From Chloracidobacterium validum (GTDB taxonomy: Bacteria > Acidobacteriota > Blastocatellia > Chloracidobacteriales > Chloracidobacteriaceae): DNA of 64,000 nucleotides. Of this stretch, positions 52,904 through 62,937 are shown piece by piece. The first letter of the stretch is position 1. Each line of letters starts with the position of its first letter. The notes beneath the pieces were generated by a model, which saw nothing but the letters and a program-made list of their open reading frames with translations, was not told the DNA's origin and made no database searches. The translations under genes were made by a program, and so were the position numbers. The stretch lies in NCBI RefSeq assembly GCF_018304825.1, contig NZ_CP072648.1, positions 231,501-295,500 on the forward strand. The letters are read 5' to 3'.

Positions 52904-53356
52904 ATGATGTATGGATTTGACATGGAGCGCGCGCTGCGCGCGATGCGCGCGGAGTTGACTGACCATGGCGTGCAGGAACTCCGCACGCCAGAGGAGGTGG
53001 ATGCCGTTTTGTCCAAGAAAGAAGGCACGGCGCTGGTTGTTGTCAACTCGGTATGTGGCTGTGCGGCCGGCGCGGCGCGGCCCGGCGTCGTGGAAGCGCT
53101 CAAGACGAGTCCGACGTTGCCTGATCACATCACGACGGTCTTTGCCGGACAGGACAAGGACGCAACCGCCCGCGCGCGCGAGTACTTCAAAGGCTTTGCC
53201 CCTTCTTCACCTTCCGTTTGGCTGCTCAAGGATGGTGATGTCGTGTTCAAGTTGGAGCGGCATCAGATTGAGCACCGCAGCGCGGCTGACATCGCGGCTG
53301 ATATTCGCAATGCGCTTCAGAAGCACTGCGCCCAGACCAGCGCGGCAGCGGTCTAA
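52904..53356 (+). CDS. Bacilliredoxin (BrxA/BrxB, YphP family)
   Basis: 150 residues. Thioredoxin-like with the C51-G-C53 active site in VVVNSVCGCAAGAARPG and the SPSVWLLKDGDVVFKLERHQIE segment typical of BrxA/BrxB. In Firmicutes these proteins remove bacillithiol from oxidised protein cysteines. GGAGG precedes ATG at 52904. Its presence suggests bacillithiol or a related low-molecular-weight thiol in this organism (inference); the synthesis genes bshA, bshB and bshC are not in the window. Confidence 0.9.
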   Translation: MMYGFDMERALRAMRAELTDHGVQELRTPEEVDAVLSKKEGTALVVVNSVCGCAAGAARPGVVEALKTSPTLPDHITTVFAGQDKDATARAREYFKGFAPSSPSVWLLKDGDVVFKLERHQIEHRSAADIAADIRNALQKHCAQTSAAAV

Positions 53357-53386
53357 CTTGCAAACCTTTCATAGCCCACAAGACGT

Positions 53387-54706
53387 ATGAGTCACTTCCC
53401 GGCGCCCGACTTGGTTGCGCCCGTCTCAGGCATTTCCGACGCTGACGCTTCGGCGTCAGCGTCACGTTACGCTTGGTACGTTCTGTTCATCCTGACCTTG
53501 GTACAGGTCGTCAACTATGTTGACCGGCAGATCATTCCGCCGCTGCTCAAGCCCATTCAAGATGAGTTGAATCTCAGCAACACGGCGGCCGGGTTTCTGG
53601 GGACGGCGTTCATGCTGGTGCATTCACTCGCCGCGGTTCCGCTGGGCATCCTGGCTGACCGGATTGCGCGGCGAAAAATCATCGCCGCCGGCATTGGTTT
53701 CTGGAGTCTGGCCACGGCGGGCGCCGGTTTTGCCAATTCGTATGTCCACTTGTTGCTGGCGCGTGGGGCGGTTGGCGTTGGAGAAGCGGCCTATGCCCCG
53801 GCGGCCACATCGCTGCTCAGCGACATGTTCCCGGCGCGGATGTGGGCCAAGGTGATCGGTATTTTCAACCTTGGGTTGGTCGTAGGCGCTGCCTTGGGGC
53901 TGGTGCTCGGCGGCGTTCTGAGCGAAAAGATCGGCTGGCGCTATTGCTTTCTCGTCGTCGGACTGCCGGGGTTGTTGCTCACGATTGTCGTCTGGCTGTT
54001 TCGGGAACCGGCGCGCAGCCACGCCACCGAACCAGCCAAATGGAACGACATTCTACAGTTGCTCCACATCAGATCGCTGTGGCTGGTCATTGCCGGCGCG
54101 GCCAGTGTGACGTTTGCGGCCGGAGCGCTCATCCATTTTCTACCAAAGCTCGTCACCGAGCTTTACGGGATTGAGTCGTCCAAGGCGGCTATCCGGTTGA
54201 CGCCGATTGTGATTGCGGCCTTTTTGGGCGTGATTACCGGCGGCTTCACCGCGGATTGGCTCCAGCAACGACTGGCGGCCGGGCGTGCGCTCACCATGGC
54301 GGTGGCGTTTCTGCTTGGCGCACCGTTCTTGTACTGGGGACTCTACGCGCCAACGCTCAATCAGTTTATCTTTGCTGGCTGCATGGCAACTTTTTTCATG
54401 AGCTTCTACCACGGACCGGTCGCTGCTATCGTTACCGACCTTGTCCCATCGTCGTTGCGTGCCACGGCCATTGCCTTTTACATGTTTGCCATCCACATTC
54501 TGGGCGATATGCCGTCGCCAGTGGTGGTTGGCTTTCTGTCGGATGTAATTGCCGGTGACAACGCCGCGCCGTCAGCCGCGACAGATGCTCTCCGGCAGGC
54601 CATGGTGCTGTGTGTGGCGGCAACAGCGCTGAGTGGTGTGATTTTTCTGGCGGTTTTACCTGTGTTGCGCCGCCGGCCGTCGCCAGCCAGTCCGCTGCCC
54701 GCTTAG
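53387..54706 (+). CDS. Spinster-type MFS transporter
   Basis: 439 residues, 12 membrane helices. The first helix pair has YVLFILTLVQVVNYVDRQIIPPLLKPIQDELNLS, whose NYVDRQ motif marks the spinster-like MFS branch; LGILADRIARRKIIAAG is the MFS A-motif and RGAVGVGEAAYAPAATSLLSDMFP the conserved TM4-TM5 region. Eukaryotic spinsters move sphingolipid-type molecules; bacterial substrates are unknown. 30 bp downstream of the bacilliredoxin gene, possibly co-transcribed. Confidence 0.9.
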   Translation: MSHFPAPDLVAPVSGISDADASASASRYAWYVLFILTLVQVVNYVDRQIIPPLLKPIQDELNLSNTAAGFLGTAFMLVHSLAAVPLGILADRIARRKIIAAGIGFWSLATAGAGFANSYVHLLLARGAVGVGEAAYAPAATSLLSDMFPARMWAKVIGIFNLGLVVGAALGLVLGGVLSEKIGWRYCFLVVGLPGLLLTIVVWLFREPARSHATEPAKWNDILQLLHIRSLWLVIAGAASVTFAAGALIHFLPKLVTELYGIESSKAAIRLTPIVIAAFLGVITGGFTADWLQQRLAAGRALTMAVAFLLGAPFLYWGLYAPTLNQFIFAGCMATFFMSFYHGPVAAIVTDLVPSSLRATAIAFYMFAIHILGDMPSPVVVGFLSDVIAGDNAAPSAATDALRQAMVLCVAATALSGVIFLAVLPVLRRRPSPASPLPA

Positions 54707-54899
54707 TTCCCCGTCACTGAACCGCTGTGCTGTGCTGTCTGTTATTCGGGGCTATTGGGCAAGTCAACGGTTGTGCCGAATGCCTTGCTAAGACGGGGCA
54801 GAGTTTTCTAACGTACGAGTCTTGCCAACGCCGCGCAGCACTGCCGGGAGAGGCTTTAGCTACAACCGATAAGAGCGGTCTAGGAGGTTTTGCCCGCTT

Positions 54900-56585
54900 A
54901 TGACGATGCCGTACATGCACAGCGCATGCATCACTCGCCTTTGGCGCGCCGCCTGGCACGCCAGTCTGGCGCTCGGTTTTGGGATCGCTACGGTGCTAAC
55001 GCCGGCGCTGGGCTATGCGCAGGATGACGCGCAACCCAAGAAGAAAAAACCGCGCAAGATTGAACTCGACAAGATTTATCAGCGTTGGGTCAATGAAGAC
55101 GTTGATTACATCATTACGCCCGAGGAGCGCGCCGCGTTCAAGAAGCTCCAAACGGACGAAGAACGAGAAGAGTTTATTGAGCAGTTTTGGTTGCGGCGCG
55201 ACCCTGATCCAGACACGCCGGAAAATGAGTACCGCGAAGAATACTACCGGCGCATTGCCTACGCGAATGAAAAGTTCACGTCCGGTATTCCGGGCTGGAA
55301 AACTGACCGGGGGCGGATTTACATCACGTGGGGGCCGCCCGATAGCGTCGAGTCACGTCCGGCCGGGGGGCCATACGAACGCCCAATCTATGAAGGTGGC
55401 GGAACAACGTCAACCTATCCATTTGAAACGTGGTTCTATCGCTATCTGGAAGGGGTAGGCTCCGGGATTGAGATTGAGTTTGTTGACCCAACGGGCAGCG
55501 GTGAATACCGCATTGCGCGCAATGCCGACGAAAAAGACGCGCTCCTCTTCGTGCCAAACGCCGGGCTGACGCTTGCCGAGCAACTTGGCTTGGCCTCGAA
55601 GGTGGATCGTCCGTTTTTCAGTCCGGGCAACCGGAACGGCAACAACCCACTCTACCCAATGCGGACGCAGGACATGCCTTTTGAGCGCCTGGCAATTCTG
55701 ACCAATTTGCAGCGCGCGCCGTCGGTCCGCTACCGCCAGTTGGCGGAACGGGTTGACCAGCAGGTTGAGTTCGACGTGCTGCCCTTCGATGTGCGAACCG
55801 ATTTCCTCCGCGCCGGGGAATCGGCCATCGTGACCACCTTCACGCTGATGTTCAACAACGGTGACCTAGGCTTCAAGGATGAAGGTGGAATCCAGAAAGC
55901 GCAGCTCAATATCTATGCGCGTGTGTCAGCGTTGACCGGCAAACGGGTGGGCATTTTTGAAGAAGCGCCGATCATCACCTATCAGCAGTCACAGTTTGAG
56001 GTTGGGCGCAAGCTCAGCTCGGTCTATCAAAAGAGCCTGATTCTGCCACCGGGGAACTACAAGATTGATTTCGTTGTCCGCGATGTGACGAGTGGTCACA
56101 CCGGGATTGTGCGGCAGGGCTTTGAGGTTCCCCGCTACTCGCCCGAAGCCCTTTCGACCAGTTCGCTCATTCTAGCCGATCTGGTCGAGCCGGTGACGCG
56201 CGTCTCCGGCAGCCAGTTCATCATTGGGGCCAACAAAGTTCGTCCCAGCGTGACCCAGCGCTTCAAGCAAAGTCAGAGTCTGGGGGTGTACATGCAGGTG
56301 TACAACGTCCAGATTGACCAGGCCTCGCTGCGGCCGGCTATCGAGGTTGACTATGTCATCACCAATACGAAGACCGGACAGGAAGTGAAGCGGATTCGTG
56401 AGGATGGAAAGAATGGCATTTCCGACCTGAGCGGCTACGGGCAGCAAATCGTGCTTGGGCGACTCATTCCCCTTGCCGAACTTGAGCCAGGGAGCTACGA
56501 AGTCACGGTGGTCATCACGGACAAAGTTGCTCGGCGCACCTTGTCCCCCAAGACCTTCTTCACGGTTGAGCCGTCCAGGTCATAG
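54900..56585 (+). CDS. GWxTD-domain secreted protein
   Basis: 561 residues. Signal peptide ([20 protein letters not shown]), a Lys-rich linker, then the GWxTD module: [20 protein letters not shown] (60-79), [24 protein letters not shown] (96-119) and the signature G132-W-K-T-D136, followed by [17 protein letters not shown]. Residues 230-560 are beta-rich with two or three Ig-like segments. GWxTD proteins occur in Acidobacteriota, Bacteroidota and Chlorobi-type bacteria; function unknown. GGAGG lies 12 nt upstream. Followed by the lptFG fusion. Confidence 0.88.
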   Translation: MTMPYMHSACITRLWRAAWHASLALGFGIATVLTPALGYAQDDAQPKKKKPRKIELDKIYQRWVNEDVDYIITPEERAAFKKLQTDEEREEFIEQFWLRRDPDPDTPENEYREEYYRRIAYANEKFTSGIPGWKTDRGRIYITWGPPDSVESRPAGGPYERPIYEGGGTTSTYPFETWFYRYLEGVGSGIEIEFVDPTGSGEYRIARNADEKDALLFVPNAGLTLAEQLGLASKVDRPFFSPGNRNGNNPLYPMRTQDMPFERLAILTNLQRAPSVRYRQLAERVDQQVEFDVLPFDVRTDFLRAGESAIVTTFTLMFNNGDLGFKDEGGIQKAQLNIYARVSALTGKRVGIFEEAPIITYQQSQFEVGRKLSSVYQKSLILPPGNYKIDFVVRDVTSGHTGIVRQGFEVPRYSPEALSTSSLILADLVEPVTRVSGSQFIIGANKVRPSVTQRFKQSQSLGVYMQVYNVQIDQASLRPAIEVDYVITNTKTGQEVKRIREDGKNGISDLSGYGQQIVLGRLIPLAELEPGSYEVTVVITDKVARRTLSPKTFFTVEPSRS

Positions 56586-56652
56586 CGCGCTGCGCTTCCA
56601 CCCATGACCGGCGCGATGGGTGGAAGCCGGCTGCGTTTACGCTTCACGCTCC

Positions 56653-59055
56653 ATGCGGCTCATTGATCGCTACCTCATCCGAGAAATCGTCCCGTACGTC
56701 GCCACGGTCTTCTTTTTGCTGACGGCCGTGATTTTTCTCCATGAGGCGGGACGTTTCTCCGAGCTTTTCGTTGTTTTTTCGCGGCGCGGGCTGTCGAGCA
56801 CGCCGCTGCTCATGCTTGTCCTGTCACTCCTGCCCGGCATCGTCATTTTCACGCTGCCGATTGCGTTTCTGGTTGGCGTGACGATGGCGATGGGCCGGCT
56901 GTCGGGTGATAGCGAAATCGTGGTGCTGCAAGCGAGCGGGGCTGGGCACTGGGCGCTGCTCCGACCAGTGTTGATGGTTGGCATCGTGGTGATGGGGGTG
57001 ACGGGATATCACACGTTTTACCTCCTCCCAATTGCCGTCAACTCGCTCAATCAGCTCAAGAAGACACGTTCCGAACTGCTCCTGCGAAGCATCGAGACCT
57101 ACATCAAGCCAGGCACCTTCACGGAAGACCTGCCGGGCCGGATTCTCTATGTTGACCGCAGCGATGGCGACAACGTCTGGCAGCGGATCTTTATCGCTGA
57201 AATGGCGGATCGTCCCGACCAGGAACCAAAAATTTACTCGGCCGAGTCGGGGCAACTGGTCTTGGGCAAAACACTGCAAGAAAGCGAGTTGCGGCTTGAA
57301 AAGGCCCGGATTTACAGCCAGGAATCGCGCCAGCCAGATGAGGCGGCAAGCTATTTCATGAACGCTTCCGGGAAGCTGACAGCCAGTTTTTCGCTCGGTC
57401 GCGGTGATGAGGCCAACCCGGACCTTCAGGCGCGCCCACCCGGGCCAGAGCTACTGACCTTCCCGGAGCTTTGGGTTTTCAAGCCGACCACGCCGAGCCA
57501 GGCACGGGCCGTCGCCACCGAGTTGCATCGCCGGTTGGCTTTGCCGGCGGCTTGCTTGCTGTTCGCGCTCTTCGGGGTTGTTTTGGGCGTGACGACGCTC
57601 CGGAGTGGGCGGTCGGCTGGCCTCTTCGTCGGCATTGCGCTGGCGCTGGCTTTTTACCTACTCACGTTGGGCGGCGAGCGCTCGGCCCGAAGCGGTGCCA
57701 TCCCAGTGGTCGTTGGGGTATGGCTACCCAACCTACTGTTTTTGGGACTTGCGCTGGGCATGCTGGGCGGCATCGGCCGCCGGCTGGGAGCCTGGGCCGG
57801 CTGGGGTTGGCTTTGGCGTGGCTGGGCGTGGTGCCGGGGCTTGGTCAGGCGCTTTGCCCTCCCGCTTTGGCAGGCGCGGCCCAGCAAGGAAAAGCCCCGC
57901 TGGCTGACGGAGGAAGCTTCTTCCGTGACGAGCCTGACGCCACCGAGACGGCTTGGGTTTCCGCGGATCATTGACGGCTTACTGTTCCGCGAAGCCCTTC
58001 GCTACTTTCTGCTGGTGCTGCTTGGGTTGGTGGGTATTTTTCAGGTGTTCACACTTTTTGAGCTGATCAACCCCATCGTTCAGAATCGCATCGGTGCAAG
58101 CGTTGTCGTTGGGTATCTGCTGTTCCTTACGCCGCAAATCGTGAACTACATGACGCCGTTTGCGGTCTTGGTCGCCACCTTGATCACCTTCGGATTGCTG
58201 GCCAAGTCGGCCCAACTGGTGGTGCTGTATGCCAGTGGGCAGAGTTTATACCGGCTGTCGGTTCCGTTTTTACTTGGGGCGGGATTGGTTGCCATGTTCA
58301 TGGCGGCGACGCAGGAACTGGTTCTGCCGATGTCGAATCAGCGCCAGGACTACCTGCGTTACCAGATTCGTGGTGGGACGTTGCCGCCACAAACCTTCCA
58401 CCAACGAAATCGTAAGTGGTTCCGTGGGCGTGAGCACCGAATGTTCAATTTCGCGGTGTTTGACACCGAGCGGAATGAGTTTGCGAGTTTTGGGGTGTAT
58501 GAACTGCATCCCACGACGGCCATGTTGGTGTCGCGGACCTATGCCGCCAAAGCGCGTTGGGACGCCCTCACTGAAGAATGGGTCCTGACAAATGGCTGGC
58601 GACGAACCTTTTCAGCCGACGGACTGGAAACCCGCCGCCAACCCATTCAGGAGTTGCGCTTGAAGTTGAGCGAAACGCCGGATTACTTCAAGCAAAGCGC
58701 GACCGACATTGCCAAGATGAGCGTGGGACAGTTGCAGCAGCAGGTCGCGGAACTCACCGCCCAGGGGCTGGATGTCGAAAATCTGGAGCGGGCGATTCAA
58801 ACTAAAATCGCCGCGCCACTTGCTTGTTTTGTCATGGTGCTCGTTGGGCTGCCGTTTGCCCTGACGATTGGCAAACGGGGAGCGATGGTTGGGATTGCGG
58901 TTGGCGTCGGACTGGCCGTGCTTTTTTGGGGCACCGTGAGCCTGTTTGAGCAGTTCGGCAACTACCGGACTCTCCCGTTGTTTTGGTCTGCCTGGGGGCC
59001 AAACCTGTTGTTTGGCAGCGGCGGCCTCTACCTTTTACTCTCGGCCAAGACCTGA
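56653..59055 (+). CDS. Fused LptF-LptG lipopolysaccharide export permease
   Basis: About 800 residues from the ATG at 56653 (GTG at 56620 is in frame). Two complete YjgP/YjgQ permease units lie in one chain. The first (about 1-375) starts IDRYLIREIVPYVATVFFLL, has a periplasmic jellyroll-like part (ILYVDRSDGDN) and helices at about 290-365. A basic linker (about 380-430) leads to the second (about 435-800) starting LLFREALRYFLLVLLGLVGI with its own jellyroll and terminal helices (ACFVMVLVGLPFALTIG). LptF and LptG normally are two proteins that, with LptB, extract LPS from the inner membrane. lptB, lptC and lptA are not adjacent. Confidence 0.88.
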   Translation: MRLIDRYLIREIVPYVATVFFLLTAVIFLHEAGRFSELFVVFSRRGLSSTPLLMLVLSLLPGIVIFTLPIAFLVGVTMAMGRLSGDSEIVVLQASGAGHWALLRPVLMVGIVVMGVTGYHTFYLLPIAVNSLNQLKKTRSELLLRSIETYIKPGTFTEDLPGRILYVDRSDGDNVWQRIFIAEMADRPDQEPKIYSAESGQLVLGKTLQESELRLEKARIYSQESRQPDEAASYFMNASGKLTASFSLGRGDEANPDLQARPPGPELLTFPELWVFKPTTPSQARAVATELHRRLALPAACLLFALFGVVLGVTTLRSGRSAGLFVGIALALAFYLLTLGGERSARSGAIPVVVGVWLPNLLFLGLALGMLGGIGRRLGAWAGWGWLWRGWAWCRGLVRRFALPLWQARPSKEKPRWLTEEASSVTSLTPPRRLGFPRIIDGLLFREALRYFLLVLLGLVGIFQVFTLFELINPIVQNRIGASVVVGYLLFLTPQIVNYMTPFAVLVATLITFGLLAKSAQLVVLYASGQSLYRLSVPFLLGAGLVAMFMAATQELVLPMSNQRQDYLRYQIRGGTLPPQTFHQRNRKWFRGREHRMFNFAVFDTERNEFASFGVYELHPTTAMLVSRTYAAKARWDALTEEWVLTNGWRRTFSADGLETRRQPIQELRLKLSETPDYFKQSATDIAKMSVGQLQQQVAELTAQGLDVENLERAIQTKIAAPLACFVMVLVGLPFALTIGKRGAMVGIAVGVGLAVLFWGTVSLFEQFGNYRTLPLFWSAWGPNLLFGSGGLYLLLSAKT

Positions 59056-59289
59056 CGCTGACTGGTTGGCGGGCGACTCCCTGGCTTGGTTCGGAAATTT
59101 TCCAGAAGTTCAGCAAGACAACCTGGCTTGTCAAGTGTTACGCTTGATACACTCCAGCAGTTGAAGTCACGGACTGCAACGGAAACTTAACTCATCCCCC
59201 AATGCTCGGTTCACGTCTCGTCGGGGATTGTGTGGCGAGACGACTGAATGAATCGTCATTCACTACTTGGGAGTGCGCGCGCTTGCCCT

Positions 59290-61359
59290 ATGACCATCAA
59301 AAACGCCATCTTCATTGTCTTCTTCTTCGCCGCGGTTGGTTACTTTCTGTTCAATGCCTGGCGACTCATCGAGTACATCCGGGTTGGTAAGCCGGAAAAC
59401 CGTTTCGACAACCTGCCGCGCCGATTCTGGGATTTGCTTGTCATTGGCTTTGCCCAAACGAAAATCATGCGCCACTGGTGGGCGGGCGCGCTGCACGTCG
59501 CCGTGTTCTGGGGTTTTTGTGTCTTGACGCTGGCTTCGTTCGAGGTTGTCCTGGAGGGCTTTCATCCCCAGGCTTCGCTGTATTTCCTGCCCGGCTACGG
59601 GCCCTTGACGTTGCTGCAAGACGTGTTTGGGGTGCTCGTGCTGGCCGCTTCCCTGACATTTCTCTTCAGGCGCTATGTCACCAAGCCCAAGCGGTTTTCG
59701 GGCGCGGAGATGAAGCCTGAAAGCCGAATGGACGCCACGCTCATCCTGGCCATGATCATCGCGCTCATGGTGACGATGTTTGTTGCCAATGGGACGCATC
59801 CGGCGACAAACAGCGTGATTTTCGGCAACCGTCCTATCTCAGAGGTGGTTGGCTTTTATCTCGGCGGCAATCAAAACGAAGTCCTGTTTGAAGTTGCCTG
59901 GTGGTCTCATGCGGTCGTGCTGTTTGTCTTCCTCAACTACCTGCCGTTCTCAAAGCACTTGCATGTGATTGCCTCGCTCCCGAATGTGTTTTTCGCATCG
60001 CATCAGTCATCGGGCGTTCTCCCCAAAATGGACTTGGAAGCCGAAGACATCGAAACCTTTGGCGCATCAGATGTTGAGCACTTCACCTGGAAGCAGTTGT
60101 TCGATAGCTACACCTGCACCGAGTGTGGGCGTTGCACGGCCGTATGTCCGGCCAACAACACCGGCAAGCCCCTTTCGCCACGTAAAATCATGATGGACAT
60201 CCGCCATCGTGTTGAGGAGAAAGGCGAACTGACCATCGGCAAGCTTGGGGCTTTCACAAAGGGCGTGGCCGCCAATGGTCACGGCAATGGTCACGGTGAA
60301 GTCGCGGAGAGCGTCAAGCATGCGCTCGCGCAAAAGATCATCGGTGAAGGCTTCATCACACCCGAAGAACTCTGGGCCTGCACGACCTGTCAGGCTTGTA
60401 TGCAGGAATGCCCGGTCAGCATCGAGCACGTCCCGACCATTGTGGACATGCGGCGCAACCTCGTTCTGCAAGAAGCTGACTTCCCAGGCGAACTCAATAC
60501 CCTCTTTACCAATCTCGAAAACAAATACTCGCCGTGGGCGTTCAGCCACGATGGGCGCGCGGATTGGGCGGAAGGCCTGGACATTCCGTTGATGTCCATG
60601 ATTGAAGCCGACCAGAAGCAGGTCGAGGTGCTGTTTTGGGTTGGTTGTGCCGGCTCTTACGATGATCGTTACCGCCGGGTCGTCCAGTCGGTGGCGCGGT
60701 TGCTCAAACGGGCCGGAATCGCCTTTGCCATCCTCGGCAAGGAAGAAAAGTGCACCGGCGACCCCGCGCGGCGGGCCGGTAATGAGTATCTCGCCCAAAC
60801 GCTCATCCAGGAAAACGTCGAAACCCTCAATAACTACAAGTCGCGCTTCAAGACGGTGCTTACCTCCTGTCCGCACTGCTTCAATGCCATCAAAAATGAA
60901 TGGTCGCAGTTTGGCGGCACCTTTGAGGTCATGCACCATAGCCAGTATCTGTCGAAGTTGGTCGCTGAGGGGCGTATCACGCCGACGCAGAAAATCGAAG
61001 CCACGGCGGTCTATCATGATTCGTGCTACCTGGGGCGCTCCAACCATATCTATGACGAGCCGCGCCAAACGCTGGTTCAGATTGGCGCAAAGCTGACGGA
61101 AATGGAGCGTTCCCGCGACAAGGGCATGTGCTGCGGCGCGGGCGGGGCGCGGATGTGGATGGAAGAAGCCGGGGAACGGGTCAACGTCGAGCGCACACGG
61201 CAGGCGTTGGAAACCAAACCCGATGTCGTAGCTGCGGCCTGTCCTTTCTGCATGACGATGCTGACGGACGGCCTCAAGGCCCACAACGAGGAGCGGGTCA
61301 AGGTCTTCGATATTGCCGAGCTGCTCGAACAGGCTACCGGCGGCGACAAGCGTATCTAG
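59290..61359 (+). CDS. Membrane-bound Fe-S oxidoreductase (HdrD/GlpC/DsrK-like)
   Basis: 689 residues from the ATG at 59290; one at 59248 is in frame. N-terminal membrane domain of about six helices (10-250) with His residues (MRHWWAGALHVAVFWGF) like cytochrome b-type NarI domains. Two 4Fe-4S motifs follow: CTECGRCTAVCP (about 275) and CTTCQACMQECP (about 365). The C-terminal CCG-type domains carry CTGDPARRAGNEY, SCPHCFN, CYLGR, MCCGAGGARMW and CPFCMTM, as in heterodisulfide reductase-like proteins. It probably passes electrons between menaquinone and a soluble partner. Adjacent ETF or acyl-CoA genes, often its companions, are not in the window. Confidence 0.88.
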   Translation: MTIKNAIFIVFFFAAVGYFLFNAWRLIEYIRVGKPENRFDNLPRRFWDLLVIGFAQTKIMRHWWAGALHVAVFWGFCVLTLASFEVVLEGFHPQASLYFLPGYGPLTLLQDVFGVLVLAASLTFLFRRYVTKPKRFSGAEMKPESRMDATLILAMIIALMVTMFVANGTHPATNSVIFGNRPISEVVGFYLGGNQNEVLFEVAWWSHAVVLFVFLNYLPFSKHLHVIASLPNVFFASHQSSGVLPKMDLEAEDIETFGASDVEHFTWKQLFDSYTCTECGRCTAVCPANNTGKPLSPRKIMMDIRHRVEEKGELTIGKLGAFTKGVAANGHGNGHGEVAESVKHALAQKIIGEGFITPEELWACTTCQACMQECPVSIEHVPTIVDMRRNLVLQEADFPGELNTLFTNLENKYSPWAFSHDGRADWAEGLDIPLMSMIEADQKQVEVLFWVGCAGSYDDRYRRVVQSVARLLKRAGIAFAILGKEEKCTGDPARRAGNEYLAQTLIQENVETLNNYKSRFKTVLTSCPHCFNAIKNEWSQFGGTFEVMHHSQYLSKLVAEGRITPTQKIEATAVYHDSCYLGRSNHIYDEPRQTLVQIGAKLTEMERSRDKGMCCGAGGARMWMEEAGERVNVERTRQALETKPDVVAAACPFCMTMLTDGLKAHNEERVKVFDIAELLEQATGGDKRI

Positions 61360-61407
61360 GGCGTGATGGTTTTGGGGAAGGCAATACCCGTGGCTTGCTT
61401 CCCCAGC

Positions 61408-62655
61408 TCACCCGGCCGGGACGGGATCGAAATCGGCAACCTGTCGCGCCGTCCAGCTTTGCGGCGGGCATTCACCCGCCGCTTGAACCAGCCGGAGGAT
61501 GGTGTCACCGAGCGCCCGATCCGGCGTGGATGCGCCGGACGTTAGTCCGATGTTGAGGCGTCCCGGTGGCAGCCACCCGCTGGATTCAATTTCCTGGGCC
61601 TGGAATGCCGGCTTGTGGCGGATCAACTCGGCCGACACGATGCAGTCCGGGGTGGCAATGTGGTAGGTCGGACACACGGCCGCGGCCATTTCACAGAGGT
61701 GTCCGGTGTTGCTGCTGTTGTAGCCACCGACAACCACCAGCAAGTCCAGGGGACGCTTGAGCAGTTCGGCTACGGCATCTTGCCGCACTTGGGTGGCACT
61801 GCAAATGGTGTCGAAGGAGCGGAAGCGGAAAGGTGTTTCATCCTCGCCATACCGAACCGTCATCGCCGCGCGAAGCCGCTCGGCAATGGCCAGCGACTCG
61901 CTGGCCAGCATGGTCGTTTGATTGGCAAGTCCGATCTTGCCGAGATCGCGCGTCGGGTTGAAGCCTGGCGAAGCCGCGCGCGCGAAAAAATCCCGTAGCG
62001 TTGCCGCCGGTTGCAGGCCGGTGATGACCGATGCAAGCTGTTCAGTTTCCTGGAGGTCGCGGACGACGACATACCGCCCACCCGGTATCGCCAGCACCTG
62101 TGAGCGAGTCGCCGTAGTTTCTTCATGGTCGTGCTTGCCGTGGATGATGGTGGTGAAGCCATCGCGGGCATAGCGCTCGACCCGCTTCCAAACATGAACG
62201 ACCGAGCCACAGGTCGTATCAACCAGTGTGCAGCCCACGTTGCGCAGTTGCTCCAGGTCGGAGGCCGGCAGCCCAAAGGCCGGAATGACAACGACATCCT
62301 GCGGCGTCACGTCGGCGATGTTTTCGAGCTGGTGAATACCCAGCGCCGCAAGTCGGGCGTTGACCGTCGGATTATGAATGATTTCGCCGGTGAGATAGAT
62401 CGTCCGCCCGGCGAACCGGCGGCGAGCTTCGTAGGCCAAGTCCAAGGCGTCATCCACGCCATAGCAAAAGCCAAACTCACGCGCCAAATGAAAGGTGAGT
62501 CGCCCAACCCGCAGCACATAGCCTTGCTGCCGGATGGTTTCGATGACGGGACTGCCAAAGTCGCAGTCCACTGCGCGTCGCGTCGCGGCTTGGACAGGCA
62601 GCCGTGCCCGAGACATGGCGACTTCTGATGACCTGACCGCAACCTGACTTACCAT
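61408..62655 (-). CDS. ispH: 4-hydroxy-3-methylbut-2-enyl diphosphate reductase
   Basis: 415 residues from the ATG at 62655 (AAGGA 9 nt upstream); starts at 62616 or 62694 are possible. Last step of the MEP isoprenoid pathway, giving IPP and DMAPP. The three cluster-binding cysteines are in FGFCYGVDDALDLAYEA, LVDTTCGSVVHVWKR and FDTICSATQVRQDA. Length and the extra segments match the long form of IspH seen in cyanobacteria and some other bacteria rather than the roughly 310-residue E. coli type. It feeds the polyprenyl synthase encoded at 8358. Confidence 0.93.
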   Translation of the reverse strand: MVSQVAVRSSEVAMSRARLPVQAATRRAVDCDFGSPVIETIRQQGYVLRVGRLTFHLAREFGFCYGVDDALDLAYEARRRFAGRTIYLTGEIIHNPTVNARLAALGIHQLENIADVTPQDVVVIPAFGLPASDLEQLRNVGCTLVDTTCGSVVHVWKRVERYARDGFTTIIHGKHDHEETTATRSQVLAIPGGRYVVVRDLQETEQLASVITGLQPAATLRDFFARAASPGFNPTRDLGKIGLANQTTMLASESLAIAERLRAAMTVRYGEDETPFRFRSFDTICSATQVRQDAVAELLKRPLDLLVVVGGYNSSNTGHLCEMAAAVCPTYHIATPDCIVSAELIRHKPAFQAQEIESSGWLPPGRLNIGLTSGASTPDRALGDTILRLVQAAGECPPQSWTARQVADFDPVPAG

Positions 62656-62861
62656 GGCCGAACGTCCTTGTCTTGCAGGATGGCTTGGGGGCAAGACCGA
62701 CGCGATCGCGCCTGGCGGTCACGACGTAACCAGAAATCTAACCGTCCACACCAGGCCCGCCAAGCCAAAAAGACGGAAGCCTTCCGTGGTGGCCGGCATT
62801 GCCACCCAGGAGCTTTTTAGGATGCCAGACCCACCACTTGGTCTGAAGCCGGTGGTTCAAA

Positions 62862-62879
62862 TGACTGTCTGAACAGTCA
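62862..62879. promoter_or_regulatory. Perfect palindrome TGACTGT-CTGA-ACAGTCA
   Basis: 7-bp arms with a 4-nt centre in the 280-bp gap between the leftward partial gene (62938-64000) and ispH. It could be an operator for ispH or a hairpin after the upstream gene; no T run follows. Confidence 0.4.
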
Positions 62880-62937
62880 GGTTGGGCCAGTGGCGCAGAC
62901 AGGAATGCCTATGCCAGGTTTCAAGCCTGCGCCAAGG

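Noticed and set aside
52745-53128. N-terminal extension of tsaD
   Set aside because: It overlaps the well-supported bacilliredoxin gene on the other strand; TsaD begins at MRTVLGIETSCDE.
62700-62937. tRNA gene (GGTTCAAAT seen at 62854-62862)
   Set aside because: No acceptor stem or anticodon arm in register; the stretch is explained better by the palindrome at 62862-62879.
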